The position numbers were made by a program, and so were the translations under genes. The notes beneath the pieces are model-generated. The model was given only the letters and a program-made list of their open reading frames with translations. It did no database searches and had not been told where the DNA came from. A stretch of DNA of 35,591 bases from Chlamydiota bacterium (lineage in GTDB: Bacteria; Chlamydiota; Chlamydiia; Chlamydiales; Simkaniaceae), in the NCBI GenBank assembly GCA_021772245.1, contig JAJFMH010000080.1, forward strand, positions 1-35,591. Reading direction: 5' to 3'. This document shows, piece after piece, positions 9,062 through 16,332 of the stretch. Within the stretch, counting starts at the first letter, position 1. Every line of letters starts with the position of its first letter.

Positions 9062-10069
9062 CTAGATCAACTGCTCTATAATAGCTGTAATTGCATTAGA
9101 ATGAGCAGAAATAGGATTTTCGCTAATTGAGATAGTTCCCTCTAATTCTTCCATTCTACCAAGGTATAAGTCTTGATCTAAGGAACCATCTTCAATAAAA
9201 CGATTAATTAAGGTGGGAAGAGAAGTGGATTTTAAAACCATTTCAAGAAAATTTTGTAAAAACATTTCTTTAGTTTCAGCTTCCGTACCATATTTCACTG
9301 GGCTGAAATAATGAATCCAAGGAGGAGGGCATAAAAAACCGGTATCTGTTGCTGCAAAATCAGCGATAGCCTCTAGATCTTCTTTAAGAGAGGTTTTTCT
9401 ATCTACTTCACCTAATTCCGCTTTAGCTGCAATACATTTTACTAACTTTGATAAAAATATCACGGTTAGGTCTGTTCCAAGCCCTTCCGTTGCCCCAGGT
9501 TTTTCTAAAATTCTGGAAATAAGCTCTTTAAAATCAATAGTTTCTTGGTTTGCATTCGCTATCTCAATTAACATATCAGCATAATTAATTGAGTAGTCGA
9601 AGTTCTCTGGATCATTCTTGTGAATGAGAAACGTCGCTAAAAGAATATTTGAAAGTTGATCGATATCAGTAGCTCTTGGTTGATCTACTTGCACCCAATC
9701 TTCAGTAGCTTCGAGATAAGGAGGTGGACTGGAGTGTATGACTATTTGATAATCTTCAGTAGATATCGTGTTGGAATCACGCTGGGATGCTTCATTAGAG
9801 GGTGGGTTAGTGTTATCAATCAAGGTTGTATCTTCGAAAGGAGGAGCACTAGGAGTTGGTAGAAGGTGTGCGTATGGATTCTGATAATCGCCGCGGCTAT
9901 ATGTGGGAGGAGGTGTAGTTGCCGTTAAACTAGGGTTTGAAAGTGCACTTAGTACTATGGATCCTATTTGACTATTTAAAGCGCCATTTGTATTACTTGG
10001 TGTAGCGGGGTTATTCTGAGGTGAGTAAGTTGTGGACCCTGCATGCCCAGCTGTTGAAACTAATGCCAT
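9062..10069 (-). CDS. unrecognised 335-aa protein with PSAP and two PPxY motifs (candidate secreted protein)
   Basis: No family recognised. The first 130 residues are rich in Ser, Thr, Pro and Asn and look disordered. They hold PPTY (54-57), PSAP (73-76, followed by PF) and PPPY (115-118). PPxY is the ligand of WW domains such as those of Nedd4-family ubiquitin ligases. P(S/T)AP binds the UEV domain of Tsg101 in ESCRT-I. This combination is best known from viral late domains. Residues 130-335 are helical, with no membrane segment; IIEQLI ends the chain. There is no cleavable signal peptide, so export, if any, would be by type III secretion; this is inference. The ATG has an AAAGG Shine-Dalgarno. 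It lies between two other unrecognised genes in the same orientation. Confidence 0.83.
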   Translation of the reverse strand: MALVSTAGHAGSTTYSPQNNPATPSNTNGALNSQIGSIVLSALSNPSLTATTPPPTYSRGDYQNPYAHLLPTPSAPPFEDTTLIDNTNPPSNEASQRDSNTISTEDYQIVIHSSPPPYLEATEDWVQVDQPRATDIDQLSNILLATFLIHKNDPENFDYSINYADMLIEIANANQETIDFKELISRILEKPGATEGLGTDLTVIFLSKLVKCIAAKAELGEVDRKTSLKEDLEAIADFAATDTGFLCPPPWIHYFSPVKYGTEAETKEMFLQNFLEMVLKSTSLPTLINRFIEDGSLDQDLYLGRMEELEGTISISENPISAHSNAITAIIEQLI

Positions 10070-10111
10070 AATTATACCTTTCGTTTTTATTTATTATAAT
10101 TTTACATAATT

Positions 10112-10141
10112 ATGTTATCGTAATTAAGTCGAATTAATCAA
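10112..10141 (-). promoter_or_regulatory. possible promoter of the 335-aa protein gene
   Basis: Read on the minus strand: TTGATT (10141-10136), an 18-base spacer, and TAACAT (10117-10112). It lies 43-72 bases upstream of the ATG at 10069. The -10 element is weaker than in the neighbouring unrecognised genes. Confidence 0.45.
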
Positions 10142-10329
10142 GTGAAATATTTGCATAAGTAGTTAATTTTCATATATTTGTGAACTTTTAATTTTAATTA
10201 ATCTTATTGTAATTTTTAAGATTACATCTTTTAATTTTTATTCGTTATTTATTAAAATTTTGATCTATTAACTTTGAAATAATTGGTTGTTGTTAATTAT
10301 AATTAAAGCAGATATAAACACTCTTTTTC

Positions 10330-10358
10330 TTGTGAAATACCCATTTAGCAATTATACT
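10330..10358 (+). promoter_or_regulatory. predicted promoter of the 62-aa protein gene
   Basis: TTGTGA at 10330-10335, 17-base spacer, TATACT at 10353-10358. The ATG at 10404 follows a strong AGGAGG Shine-Dalgarno (10392-10397). Confidence 0.65.
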
Positions 10359-10403
10359 GAGCGTATGTTCCATCCTTAATAATATAATAATAGGAGGATA
10401 ATA

Positions 10404-10592
10404 ATGGATAAACAGGCGAATGCAACCATTGCAAAATTAGAAAGTAAAGTAGATCTTTTAGAAGCAGAACTTATTTATTTAAATAAGATTCTAGTTCAAG
10501 CTGGATTTCCAGAGGGTATCCAAACTCTTAAGGAAACCGTAAATGAGCTTTTAGAAGAATCTCAGGAAGTTATCTTTAAAAAAGAAAACTAA
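10404..10592 (+). CDS. small coiled-coil protein, SlyX-like in form
   Basis: A 62-residue acidic protein with heptad-like hydrophobics (IAKLESKVDLLEAELIYLNKIL) followed by a second helix (IQTLKETVNELLEES). It is probably a short coiled-coil dimer. It has the size and look of SlyX-type proteins but lacks any diagnostic motif I can name, so no function is assigned. The gene is well supported by its own promoter, a consensus Shine-Dalgarno with six-base spacing, and a terminator 25 bases after the stop, making it a single-gene transcript with strong expression signals. Confidence 0.85.
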   Translation: MDKQANATIAKLESKVDLLEAELIYLNKILVQAGFPEGIQTLKETVNELLEESQEVIFKKEN

Positions 10593-10616
10593 TAGTTTCT
10601 ATTTATGCATGCGAAG

Positions 10617-10647
10617 AAAGGCAGATATAATATCTGCCTTTTTTTTT
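10617..10647 (+). terminator. rho-independent terminator after the 62-aa protein gene
   Basis: A perfect 11-bp stem (10617-10627 with 10631-10641), three-base loop TAA, and a run of nine T form a textbook terminator between this gene and the ferredoxin gene. Confidence 0.93.
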
Positions 10648-10653
10648 GCCCTA

Positions 10654-10682
10654 TTGCTTTAAAGAGCTATTTACGGTTTAAT
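10654..10682 (+). promoter_or_regulatory. possible promoter of the ferredoxin gene
   Basis: TTGCTT (10654-10659), 17-base spacer, TTTAAT (10677-10682), directly after the preceding terminator and about 27 bases before the GTG start. Confidence 0.45.
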
Positions 10683-10708
10683 TTAGAGTAAAAATGAGGA
10701 GATTTCTT

Positions 10709-10969
10709 GTGGCAAAACTGATTTTTAATGAAGATGAAGAAATTGAGGTAGAAGATGGGACACCTCTTAAAGAGGTTTGTGAAGAATCTGGAGTGCCATT
10801 TGCCTGTGAAGAAGGTGTTTGTGGAACATGTGTGGTAGAGGTCACAGAAGGAATGGACAATCTAACAGAGTTTACTGAGGAAGAAATGGACTTTCTTGGA
10901 GAGCAAGAAGAAGAGAGACTTGCTTGCCAGTGTAAAATCAAGGGCGGATGCGTCAAACTGAGCTTTTAA
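10709..10969 (+). CDS. fer: 2Fe-2S ferredoxin
   Basis: A small electron carrier of the 2Fe-2S ferredoxin fold. With the GTG start the product has 86 residues. Cluster ligands are visible as C33-x4-C38-x2-C41 (FACEEGVCGTC) and a distal Cys in LACQC (C73/C75); an extra Cys is at 81. The chain is strongly acidic, as usual. I choose GTG at 10709 because AGGAGA (10697-10702) stands six bases before it; the in-frame ATG at 10694 lies upstream of that Shine-Dalgarno and would make the SD part of the coding region. C. trachomatis has a comparable ferredoxin (CT059). The next gene, an A-type Fe-S carrier fusion, overlaps its end, suggesting a shared role in Fe-S supply; the redox partner is unknown. 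Confidence 0.93.
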   Translation: MAKLIFNEDEEIEVEDGTPLKEVCEESGVPFACEEGVCGTCVVEVTEGMDNLTEFTEEEMDFLGEQEEERLACQCKIKGGCVKLSF

Positions 10970-11541
10970 ACATGACTAAGAATCTAGATCAAATTTACAA
11001 AGAAATGACAATTGAGGATATTTTCAAAAAATTTCCTTCTAGAGCGCAACTGCTTGCGCAAGAAATGACTAAACTAGGTCTTAGCTGCGTTGGGTGTTCT
11101 GCATCGACTTGGGAAACCTTAGAAGCGGGCATGCTTGGTCATGGAATGAATGAGGATGATATCACCTCCCTTGTAAAGCGGCTAAATGAGATTTTAAGCG
11201 TTGAAATAGACGATAAAACGATAAAGATGACTGAAAGAGCAGCTAATAAGTTTAAATCGATTCTACAGGAAGATAATAAAGAAGGCTGGGGTCTTCGATT
11301 TGGAGATAAGCCAGGTGGTTGCGGTGGTTTTGAATACGTATTAGACTTCTCTGAGCAAAAAGAAGCTGATGATGTGGTTTTTACTTCTTTTGGGATTGAA
11401 ATCTATGTAAATAAAGAAGCTCTAGATAGACTAATGGGCTCTCAGATCGATTATTTAGATGGTTTAAATGGCTCTGGGTTCAAAATAACCAATCCTAAGG
11501 TCAAAAGTTCTTGTAGCTGCGGGAACTCGCAAAGTTATTAA
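10948..11541 (+). CDS. DUF1858 domain fused to an A-type iron-sulfur carrier (IscA/ErpA/HesB family)
   Basis: The N-terminal 80 residues match the DUF1858/ScdA-N-like domain (TIEDIFKKFPS... LGLSCVGCSASTWETLEAGMLGHGM) with a CxxC pair. The C-terminal 110 residues are an A-type Fe-S carrier: KMTERAANKFKSIL, WGLRFGDKPGGCGGFEY, and a CSC near the C terminus. All three carrier cysteines are present (C117, C181 and C183, counting from the ATG at 10972). The carrier part would bind and deliver Fe-S clusters; the role of the DUF1858 part is not established. Two starts are possible: ATG 10948 (AAGG close upstream, overlapping fer by 22 bases) or ATG 10972, two bases after the fer stop but with a weak Shine-Dalgarno. 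It is co-transcribed with ferredoxin. Confidence 0.88.
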   Translation: MRQTELLNMTKNLDQIYKEMTIEDIFKKFPSRAQLLAQEMTKLGLSCVGCSASTWETLEAGMLGHGMNEDDITSLVKRLNEILSVEIDDKTIKMTERAANKFKSILQEDNKEGWGLRFGDKPGGCGGFEYVLDFSEQKEADDVVFTSFGIEIYVNKEALDRLMGSQIDYLDGLNGSGFKITNPKVKSSCSCGNSQSY

Positions 11542-11575
11542 AATAGAAGCAGCCCTCAATGTATGCTCTTAAAAA

Positions 11576-13054
11576 TTAGACATTAAATCCTGAGATAATT
11601 TGAGCAAGAGAAGTTTTTGTTGGAAATATAATAGCCAATTTTTCAGCAAGTTCAGTCTCATTTGCTACTGCAGGATATTTACGAAGAACAATTTCTCGAG
11701 ATGTAAATTCTTCTAAAATCTCTATAGACTTGCTACTCATTCTATTTTGAAAACTACCATTTCTGATACTTATTTGGTATTGCTCGAAAGCAGCCTTTCT
11801 TTCGGCTTTAGAATAATTTAAGTAGGTGTCTTCTGGAACTGTAACTTCTTCAGTAATAGGTGATCTTGAAGGTGATATTTCAGGTTGGGTTGTTGATTGA
11901 TGGTTATTAGTACGTGATACTATCAAATCAGGACTTTCTTCTTCGGAAGTCTCAGAAAACTCGCCCAATGAATTGACATTGCTTGCAGGAGGTAAAGATA
12001 TCTCATTTATTCTTGGACTATCTTCAGTTGGATTTGGAGGGATAATTACATGTAGATCTTGCTGAGTAATACCAAAAATCATTTTAAATACTCTTGATGC
12101 GCTAAGATCTGAAGAAAGAATATCACTTGGAAGATTATGTCTTTCAAGCACTCTGCTCATTAATTCTTCTGCTGCAAGAGCGGCAAGCTTTGTATTTGCA
12201 AATCTGCTTGTACTATCTAAGGGCTCGCTGCCTTCGGTTTCTTCAATATCTGCAAAACCATCGCTATTTTCTGTATGGCGAACAAGAATTTGATCTAAAG
12301 TCGTTTGATTCTCTTCTGAAAGAGTGTCAAGTAGTCTGGGAATAAATGTTTTAGAGACAAAATTTGTAATCGTAGGATTAATTTCTGTGTTAAAGAAAGT
12401 TTCCTGATTGAAACGAACAGAAAGTAGCTTGTCATACAGATTTTTAAACTCTATTGGAAGTGAGTTTATTAAATCATCTATTAGCCTAGCTGTTGCAACT
12501 TTATGTGTTTCTCCAAAAGGATGGGATTGCGATTGAGTCGAAGAGCTACCATCTTCATTAGAAAGCTCTAATATGTAAGTTTCTAGTTCATTTTGTAGCT
12601 TTTGTGGAAGATTATTGATAGCTTGCTCAATTGCCTCGTTATCAGAAGCGTCTTCTTCTATTAGATTAAGTAACTCACATCCTAATTGAAGGTTTGTGGC
12701 ATTAGCTAGGGCAAGAGCTGCTTTATCTTCTTGAGGTAAACTATCAACAACAGAGGCTCTAAAGTCAGTAGATATTGGCGCTGTTGCGAGCAAGGACTCT
12801 TCTCCTAAGCCATTTGCAGTTATGTAGCTGCCAGAGATGGTGGGGTTTGATTCAATTAAAGTTTTAAGAGCAGTTAGATGTATATTAGTGAGTGTAGGGT
12901 TATTAAAACTTTCATCAAAGGCAACTTGAGATCCATTTCTAAAGTTTGCAACTGTTACATTATAGGTCACTCCAGCAACTTCAATACATGCAAGTTGCCT
13001 TGATAACACGGGAGTTAAAGCAGAAGCTGCTGTATTTACTGGTGATGTTGCCAT
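11576..13054 (-). CDS. unrecognised 492-aa protein with degenerate Leu-Pro helix repeats
   Basis: No family recognised. There is no signal peptide or membrane segment. The chain is acidic and helical, with a disordered stretch rich in Pro, Ser, Thr and Asn at about 335-410. Several segments have the pattern of a short loop ending in Leu-Pro followed by an amphipathic helix: SLPQEDKAAL (about 105), NLPQKLQNELETYI (149), SLPIEFKNLYDKLL (199), TLSEENQTTLDQIL (244), NLPSDILSS (308). The spacing is about 45-60 residues, which suggests a helical repeat protein. Related segments appear in the gene at 9-524. The ATG has AAGGA upstream and a near-consensus promoter 45-75 bases away. It is convergent with the Fe-S gene, with a 34-base gap and no clear hairpin. 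It could be a secreted effector; this is inference. Confidence 0.83.
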   Translation of the reverse strand: MATSPVNTAASALTPVLSRQLACIEVAGVTYNVTVANFRNGSQVAFDESFNNPTLTNIHLTALKTLIESNPTISGSYITANGLGEESLLATAPISTDFRASVVDSLPQEDKAALALANATNLQLGCELLNLIEEDASDNEAIEQAINNLPQKLQNELETYILELSNEDGSSSTQSQSHPFGETHKVATARLIDDLINSLPIEFKNLYDKLLSVRFNQETFFNTEINPTITNFVSKTFIPRLLDTLSEENQTTLDQILVRHTENSDGFADIEETEGSEPLDSTSRFANTKLAALAAEELMSRVLERHNLPSDILSSDLSASRVFKMIFGITQQDLHVIIPPNPTEDSPRINEISLPPASNVNSLGEFSETSEEESPDLIVSRTNNHQSTTQPEISPSRSPITEEVTVPEDTYLNYSKAERKAAFEQYQISIRNGSFQNRMSSKSIEILEEFTSREIVLRKYPAVANETELAEKLAIIFPTKTSLAQIISGFNV

Positions 13055-13097
13055 TGCATTTCCTTTTTATTTGGTTTATTAATTTCAATAGAACTTT

Positions 13098-13126
13098 ATT
13101 ATATCATTATTAGTGTCAATTATCAA
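13098..13126 (-). promoter_or_regulatory. predicted promoter of the 492-aa protein gene
   Basis: Read on the minus strand: TTGATA (13126-13121), 17-base spacer, perfect TATAAT (13103-13098). Confidence 0.7.
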
Positions 13127-13266
13127 TATTATTAAATATTTATTTATTTGTAATTTTCAGTAAACTACTTATTTTCAGTTAATTATTGATATTTTCCCTG
13201 AGTGAATATTAACTTAAAAAAAATTATCCTTATGTATTGATAATTAACTTCTTAGAAGGATCAAGC

Positions 13267-13295
13267 TTGCCAAGATCATATAATCTTTGTATGAT
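13267..13295 (+). promoter_or_regulatory. predicted promoter of the adenylate kinase gene, with an inverted repeat
   Basis: TTGCCA (13267-13272), 17-base spacer, TATGAT (13290-13295). A 7-bp inverted repeat, GATCATA (13274-13280) and TATGATC (13290-13296), spans the spacer and the -10 element and could be an operator; this is inference. Confidence 0.6.
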
Positions 13296-13335
13296 CCCTC
13301 TCTTTGAAGCTAAACGGTGCATGAAGAGGTAGCAA

Positions 13336-13929
13336 GTGAGTCAGAAATGGAAATCAGTATTAATGTTTGGGCCGCCGGGCTCTGGGAAAGGGACGCAAGG
13401 CAAACTTCTATGTATGGCCGGGAATCACTATCACTTCTCATCTGGCGATATGTTCAGAAGTTTGGACCCAGAATCTAAAGAAGGTAAACTTTTTTTTAGT
13501 TACATGAAACAGGGGAAGCTTGGTCCTGATAATCTGACAATTGATATCTGGAAAAATTATATTGAAAAGCTGGTTGCAGAGGCAAAATATAAGCCCGATC
13601 ATCAACTTCTTTTTTTAGATGGAATTCCAAGAACTAAATTGCAGACTGAAATGATAGAGGAATTCATCGAAGTAAAAAAAATTATTTTACTCGAAATCCC
13701 AAACGAAGACATTTTGGTAGATAGAATTTTAAAGCGCGCACTTAAAGAAGGGCGAGAGGATGATGCTAATGAAGATGTGATTCGAGAAAGACTTGCTATC
13801 TATCATAAACAAACCAAAGCAGTTTTGGATCACTATCCTGAAAATCTAGTTTGTAAAGTAAATGGTGATCAAAAACAAGTTCTAGTCTTAAAAAGTATTT
13901 TGAACGCTATTTCTAACGAATTAGTTTAA
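13336..13929 (+). CDS. adk: short-type adenylate kinase
   Basis: A nucleoside monophosphate kinase that would catalyse ATP + AMP = 2 ADP. The P-loop GPPGSGKGT is at 12-20, and the AMP-binding SSGDMFR follows near residue 35. LDGIPRTKLQTE takes the place of the usual LDGFPRTxxQAE. The LID is short (RALKEGREDDANEDVIRERL), with the expected arginines and no zinc-finger cysteines. At 197 residues it is a short-LID form; C. trachomatis Adk is longer, so this may be a second or divergent NMP kinase and substrate specificity (AMP, UMP or CMP) is not certain. The start is GTG with AGAGG about six bases upstream. A near-consensus promoter precedes it, with an inverted repeat over the -10 element. Confidence 0.87.
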   Translation: MSQKWKSVLMFGPPGSGKGTQGKLLCMAGNHYHFSSGDMFRSLDPESKEGKLFFSYMKQGKLGPDNLTIDIWKNYIEKLVAEAKYKPDHQLLFLDGIPRTKLQTEMIEEFIEVKKIILLEIPNEDILVDRILKRALKEGREDDANEDVIRERLAIYHKQTKAVLDHYPENLVCKVNGDQKQVLVLKSILNAISNELV

Positions 13930-13959
13930 ATTTTATTTATTTGAATTAATTTGTGTAGA

Positions 13960-13988
13960 TTGATTAATAACAATTAAGAGTTTATAAT
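13960..13988 (+). promoter_or_regulatory. predicted promoter of the membrane protein gene at 14025
   Basis: TTGATT (13960-13965), 17-base spacer, perfect TATAAT (13983-13988), about 36 bases before the ATG. It closely resembles the promoters of the unrecognised genes at 6892 and 11576. Confidence 0.7.
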
Positions 13989-14024
13989 TAATGTGAAATC
14001 ATTAATAAAAACTGTTTGATTATT

Positions 14025-15416
14025 ATGAGCTCTATTCAAAATATTTCTGAAAACGCTGTAGACTTTGTAGGCAGTGGATGGAAGAATTTTAATCCTCAGT
14101 ACGTTCTTGGTAAACCTTACTTTGAAGAAAGGGTAGAGCAGGTATCAAGTGAGTACTTGCGAGATATTAAGGGGGTCTCTAACCCTTCTAATTTAGAATC
14201 AGCAGTCTTTGCCATTGATTTAATCAAGGTAACAAGAAAAGGGTATAAATTTATACCCTCGGCTCCCACGCTCATTGCTGAGGCTGTGAATTCAATTTTT
14301 GTTGCAATGATGAGTTTTGTATGCGCATATGAAAACTACATTAGTATTGGAAAAGCAAGATCAATAGGTGACAAGCATGGTGAAAAGAGTGCGCAAGCAT
14401 CATTTGCATTAAACTCTATTGCCTTTGGAGCAGAAGCATCTTATTTCCCAATGGTAGGGCTTGGCTTTAGGGACGCAGGAAAATATTTTTCTTTTCATCC
14501 AGTAGCCGCTGCTCTTTTTGCAAATAGTATCGCAATAGCAACTCTTCCTTTGTATACTTTCAAAACCATTAATAATGGGATAGAATTCGAAGGGGCAAGA
14601 ATCTTCTCAAAGGAATTGCATGCAATTTTAGATGATGCAGAGACTTCAACGGAGCGTTTAAAAGGAGCTCTTGGGTATTTATTTGATAAACTTACGCTAT
14701 CTGATGAAGAGTTTAATCTAGCATGTCAAACTGGATTGCAAAATCCAGTAGATGAAGCTGATTTGTCCCTATCTGATTTGAAATATGAAGCCAAAGAGAG
14801 TGTTGAGAAATTTCTTAGAGAAAATCGAATTTTTCATGGGAATCCAGATCGAGAAAAAATTCTAAATGGAATTTTAGTTCAGATATCCAAAGCCACCAAA
14901 TTAAAAGAAAAAGAGCTAAAAAGGCTCATTGGCGGCGATGGCGTAGCCATAATTTCTCATGAAAAGAAAAAAACTTTGTTCAAAAATTTGCATTTTCTTC
15001 TTGGCGTTGGCTCTGAAAAAGAAAAGGTAGAACCTATTGTTCGTGGAATTTTAAATGAAATTTTAAGAGAAAATCAAATCATCAAACTAAAGAAAGCAGG
15101 TTATATCTCAGCTGGTGTAATTGGTATTACTTTAACTATTTTGAGTTTGTTTCATTTTGGATCCTTTCCAATGGCAGCTCTTGGAATGAGTTTGACACTG
15201 CTTGCCTTAGATATGCATTCTTTATATAGAAGTTATGCAACCAAAGACGAAGACTTTTTAAAAAGCATTGCAATGTTTGTGTCGACTGTTTTTGTTTTAG
15301 GAATAGCTGCAAGTTCGCTTGCTTTAGCACCTCATATTGTTGGCGCAATTGTTTGTATTGCAATACTTATTTTATGGACAGCAGCTCGCATGAAATACCA
15401 AATAACAGCAGAATAA
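14025..15416 (+). CDS. unrecognised multi-pass membrane protein with PSAP motif
   Basis: No family recognised. About 463 residues from the ATG at 14025; a TTG nine bases upstream in frame is less likely. Hydrophobic segments lie at about 80-105 (LIAEAVNSIFVAMMSFVCAYENY), 130-150, 160-185 (VAAALFANSIAIATLPLYTF), and a C-terminal cluster of three to four helices at about 355-455 (GVIGITLTILSLF, MAALGMSLTLLAL, MFVSTVFVLGIAASSLALA, HIVGAIVCIAILIL). A helical, Lys- and Glu-rich soluble region lies between. PSAP occurs at 78-81, directly before the first hydrophobic segment. Paired hydrophobic segments recall chlamydial inclusion membrane proteins, but this is inference. No clear Shine-Dalgarno precedes the ATG although the promoter is strong, so translation may rely on the A/T-rich leader. 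Confidence 0.82.
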   Translation: MSSIQNISENAVDFVGSGWKNFNPQYVLGKPYFEERVEQVSSEYLRDIKGVSNPSNLESAVFAIDLIKVTRKGYKFIPSAPTLIAEAVNSIFVAMMSFVCAYENYISIGKARSIGDKHGEKSAQASFALNSIAFGAEASYFPMVGLGFRDAGKYFSFHPVAAALFANSIAIATLPLYTFKTINNGIEFEGARIFSKELHAILDDAETSTERLKGALGYLFDKLTLSDEEFNLACQTGLQNPVDEADLSLSDLKYEAKESVEKFLRENRIFHGNPDREKILNGILVQISKATKLKEKELKRLIGGDGVAIISHEKKKTLFKNLHFLLGVGSEKEKVEPIVRGILNEILRENQIIKLKKAGYISAGVIGITLTILSLFHFGSFPMAALGMSLTLLALDMHSLYRSYATKDEDFLKSIAMFVSTVFVLGIAASSLALAPHIVGAIVCIAILILWTAARMKYQITAE

Positions 15417-15453
15417 TCTTTTCCAAAAAGATTCTTTTTTCTACCGTGCAGGT

Positions 15454-16332
15454 ATGGAAAAGTTTACAGATGCTCTTCGTCATTTTTTATCGTATATCAG
15501 CTCAGAAAAAGGATTGTCGCTTAATACAAAACTTGCTTACGCCCAAGATTTAAAGGCTTTTATTGCATTTTGTGAAAAGCGATCCATTACAAAGAGCGCA
15601 CATGCCAAAGAAGAAGACCTTGTAGCTTATTTCTCTACTTTGAAGAAAAGTGGAATAGCAAGTAGTACCCTTCATCGAAAGCTTATTAGCATTAAGGTGT
15701 TTTTTCGGTTTATCCGAATGGAAACATCTCTAAAAAAAGACATTACTCTTTTTTTAGAGATGCCAAAAGTAGAGAAAAAGATTCCTGACTTACTCACGAT
15801 TCAAGAAGTCGATTTGCTTCTAAGCGCGCCTGATATTACATCTACAACAGGATCGAGAGATAAAGCAATTTTAGAGGTTTTATATGCTACAGGTATCCGT
15901 GTATCTGAGCTTTGCGCTCTGGATATCACTCATATCGATGAAAAAAAAATTAAGGTTATTGGTAAGGGTAATAAAGAACGAATGGTTCCCATATTGCCAA
16001 ATGCTGTTGACTCCATCGATTACTATCTAACTAAATGCAGAGTGAACTGCGATAATAACGCGCTTTTTGTAGGCAAGCTGGGATCAAGGCTTGGTCGAAT
16101 AGATGTCTGGAGACGCATCAAGTTTTATGTAAAACAAATAGGATCTAATAAAAACATCTCTCCACATAGTTTAAGGCATGCTTTTGCAACGCATTTGCTT
16201 CATAGGGGCGCTGATTTAAGAGTAATCCAAGAGATGTTAGGGCATAGCGATATTTCTACGACAGATCGATATACTCATATGAATGATAATGTTATGACGG
16301 ATAGTTTTAATAAGTTCCATCCAAAACCTTAA
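15454..16332 (+). CDS. xerD: tyrosine recombinase XerD
   Basis: A site-specific recombinase that with XerC resolves chromosome dimers at dif. The 292-residue length is normal. The N-terminal SAM-like DNA-binding domain is residues 1-100 (FLSYISSEKGLSLNTKLAYAQDL). All catalytic residues are visible: R149 (ATGIRVSELC), K171 (GKGNKER), H238 and R241 (HSLRHAFATHLL), H264 (MLGHSDISTT) and the nucleophile Y273 (DRYTH). The Shine-Dalgarno is weak (GCAGG close to the ATG). Its last 26 bases overlap the end of the convergent TolC-type gene. XerD is favoured over XerC by overall resemblance, not by a decisive residue; an integrase is unlikely since no phage or island genes adjoin. No dif site was identified here. 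Confidence 0.9.
   Translation: MEKFTDALRHFLSYISSEKGLSLNTKLAYAQDLKAFIAFCEKRSITKSAHAKEEDLVAYFSTLKKSGIASSTLHRKLISIKVFFRFIRMETSLKKDITLFLEMPKVEKKIPDLLTIQEVDLLLSAPDITSTTGSRDKAILEVLYATGIRVSELCALDITHIDEKKIKVIGKGNKERMVPILPNAVDSIDYYLTKCRVNCDNNALFVGKLGSRLGRIDVWRRIKFYVKQIGSNKNISPHSLRHAFATHLLHRGADLRVIQEMLGHSDISTTDRYTHMNDNVMTDSFNKFHPKP

Larger units (their letters stand above)
10070..10403. other. AT-rich divergent intergenic region
   Basis: This 334-base gap separates divergent genes and carries a promoter on each side (10112-10141 minus, 10330-10358 plus). The middle, about 10150-10300, is very AT-rich, and a TTAATTATAATTAAA word near 10295 resembles one near 8769. I see no gene in it. Confidence 0.6.

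Noticed and set aside
10678-10956. Minus-strand frame opposite the ferredoxin gene
   Set aside because: Ser/Thr-rich mirror of an acidic gene; the plus strand has ferredoxin cysteine motifs, promoter and Shine-Dalgarno.
15454-16332. Tyrosine recombinase as an island or phage integrase
   Set aside because: Length and all blocks fit XerD, no tRNA or attachment-site duplication is seen, and the neighbours are core chlamydial genes.
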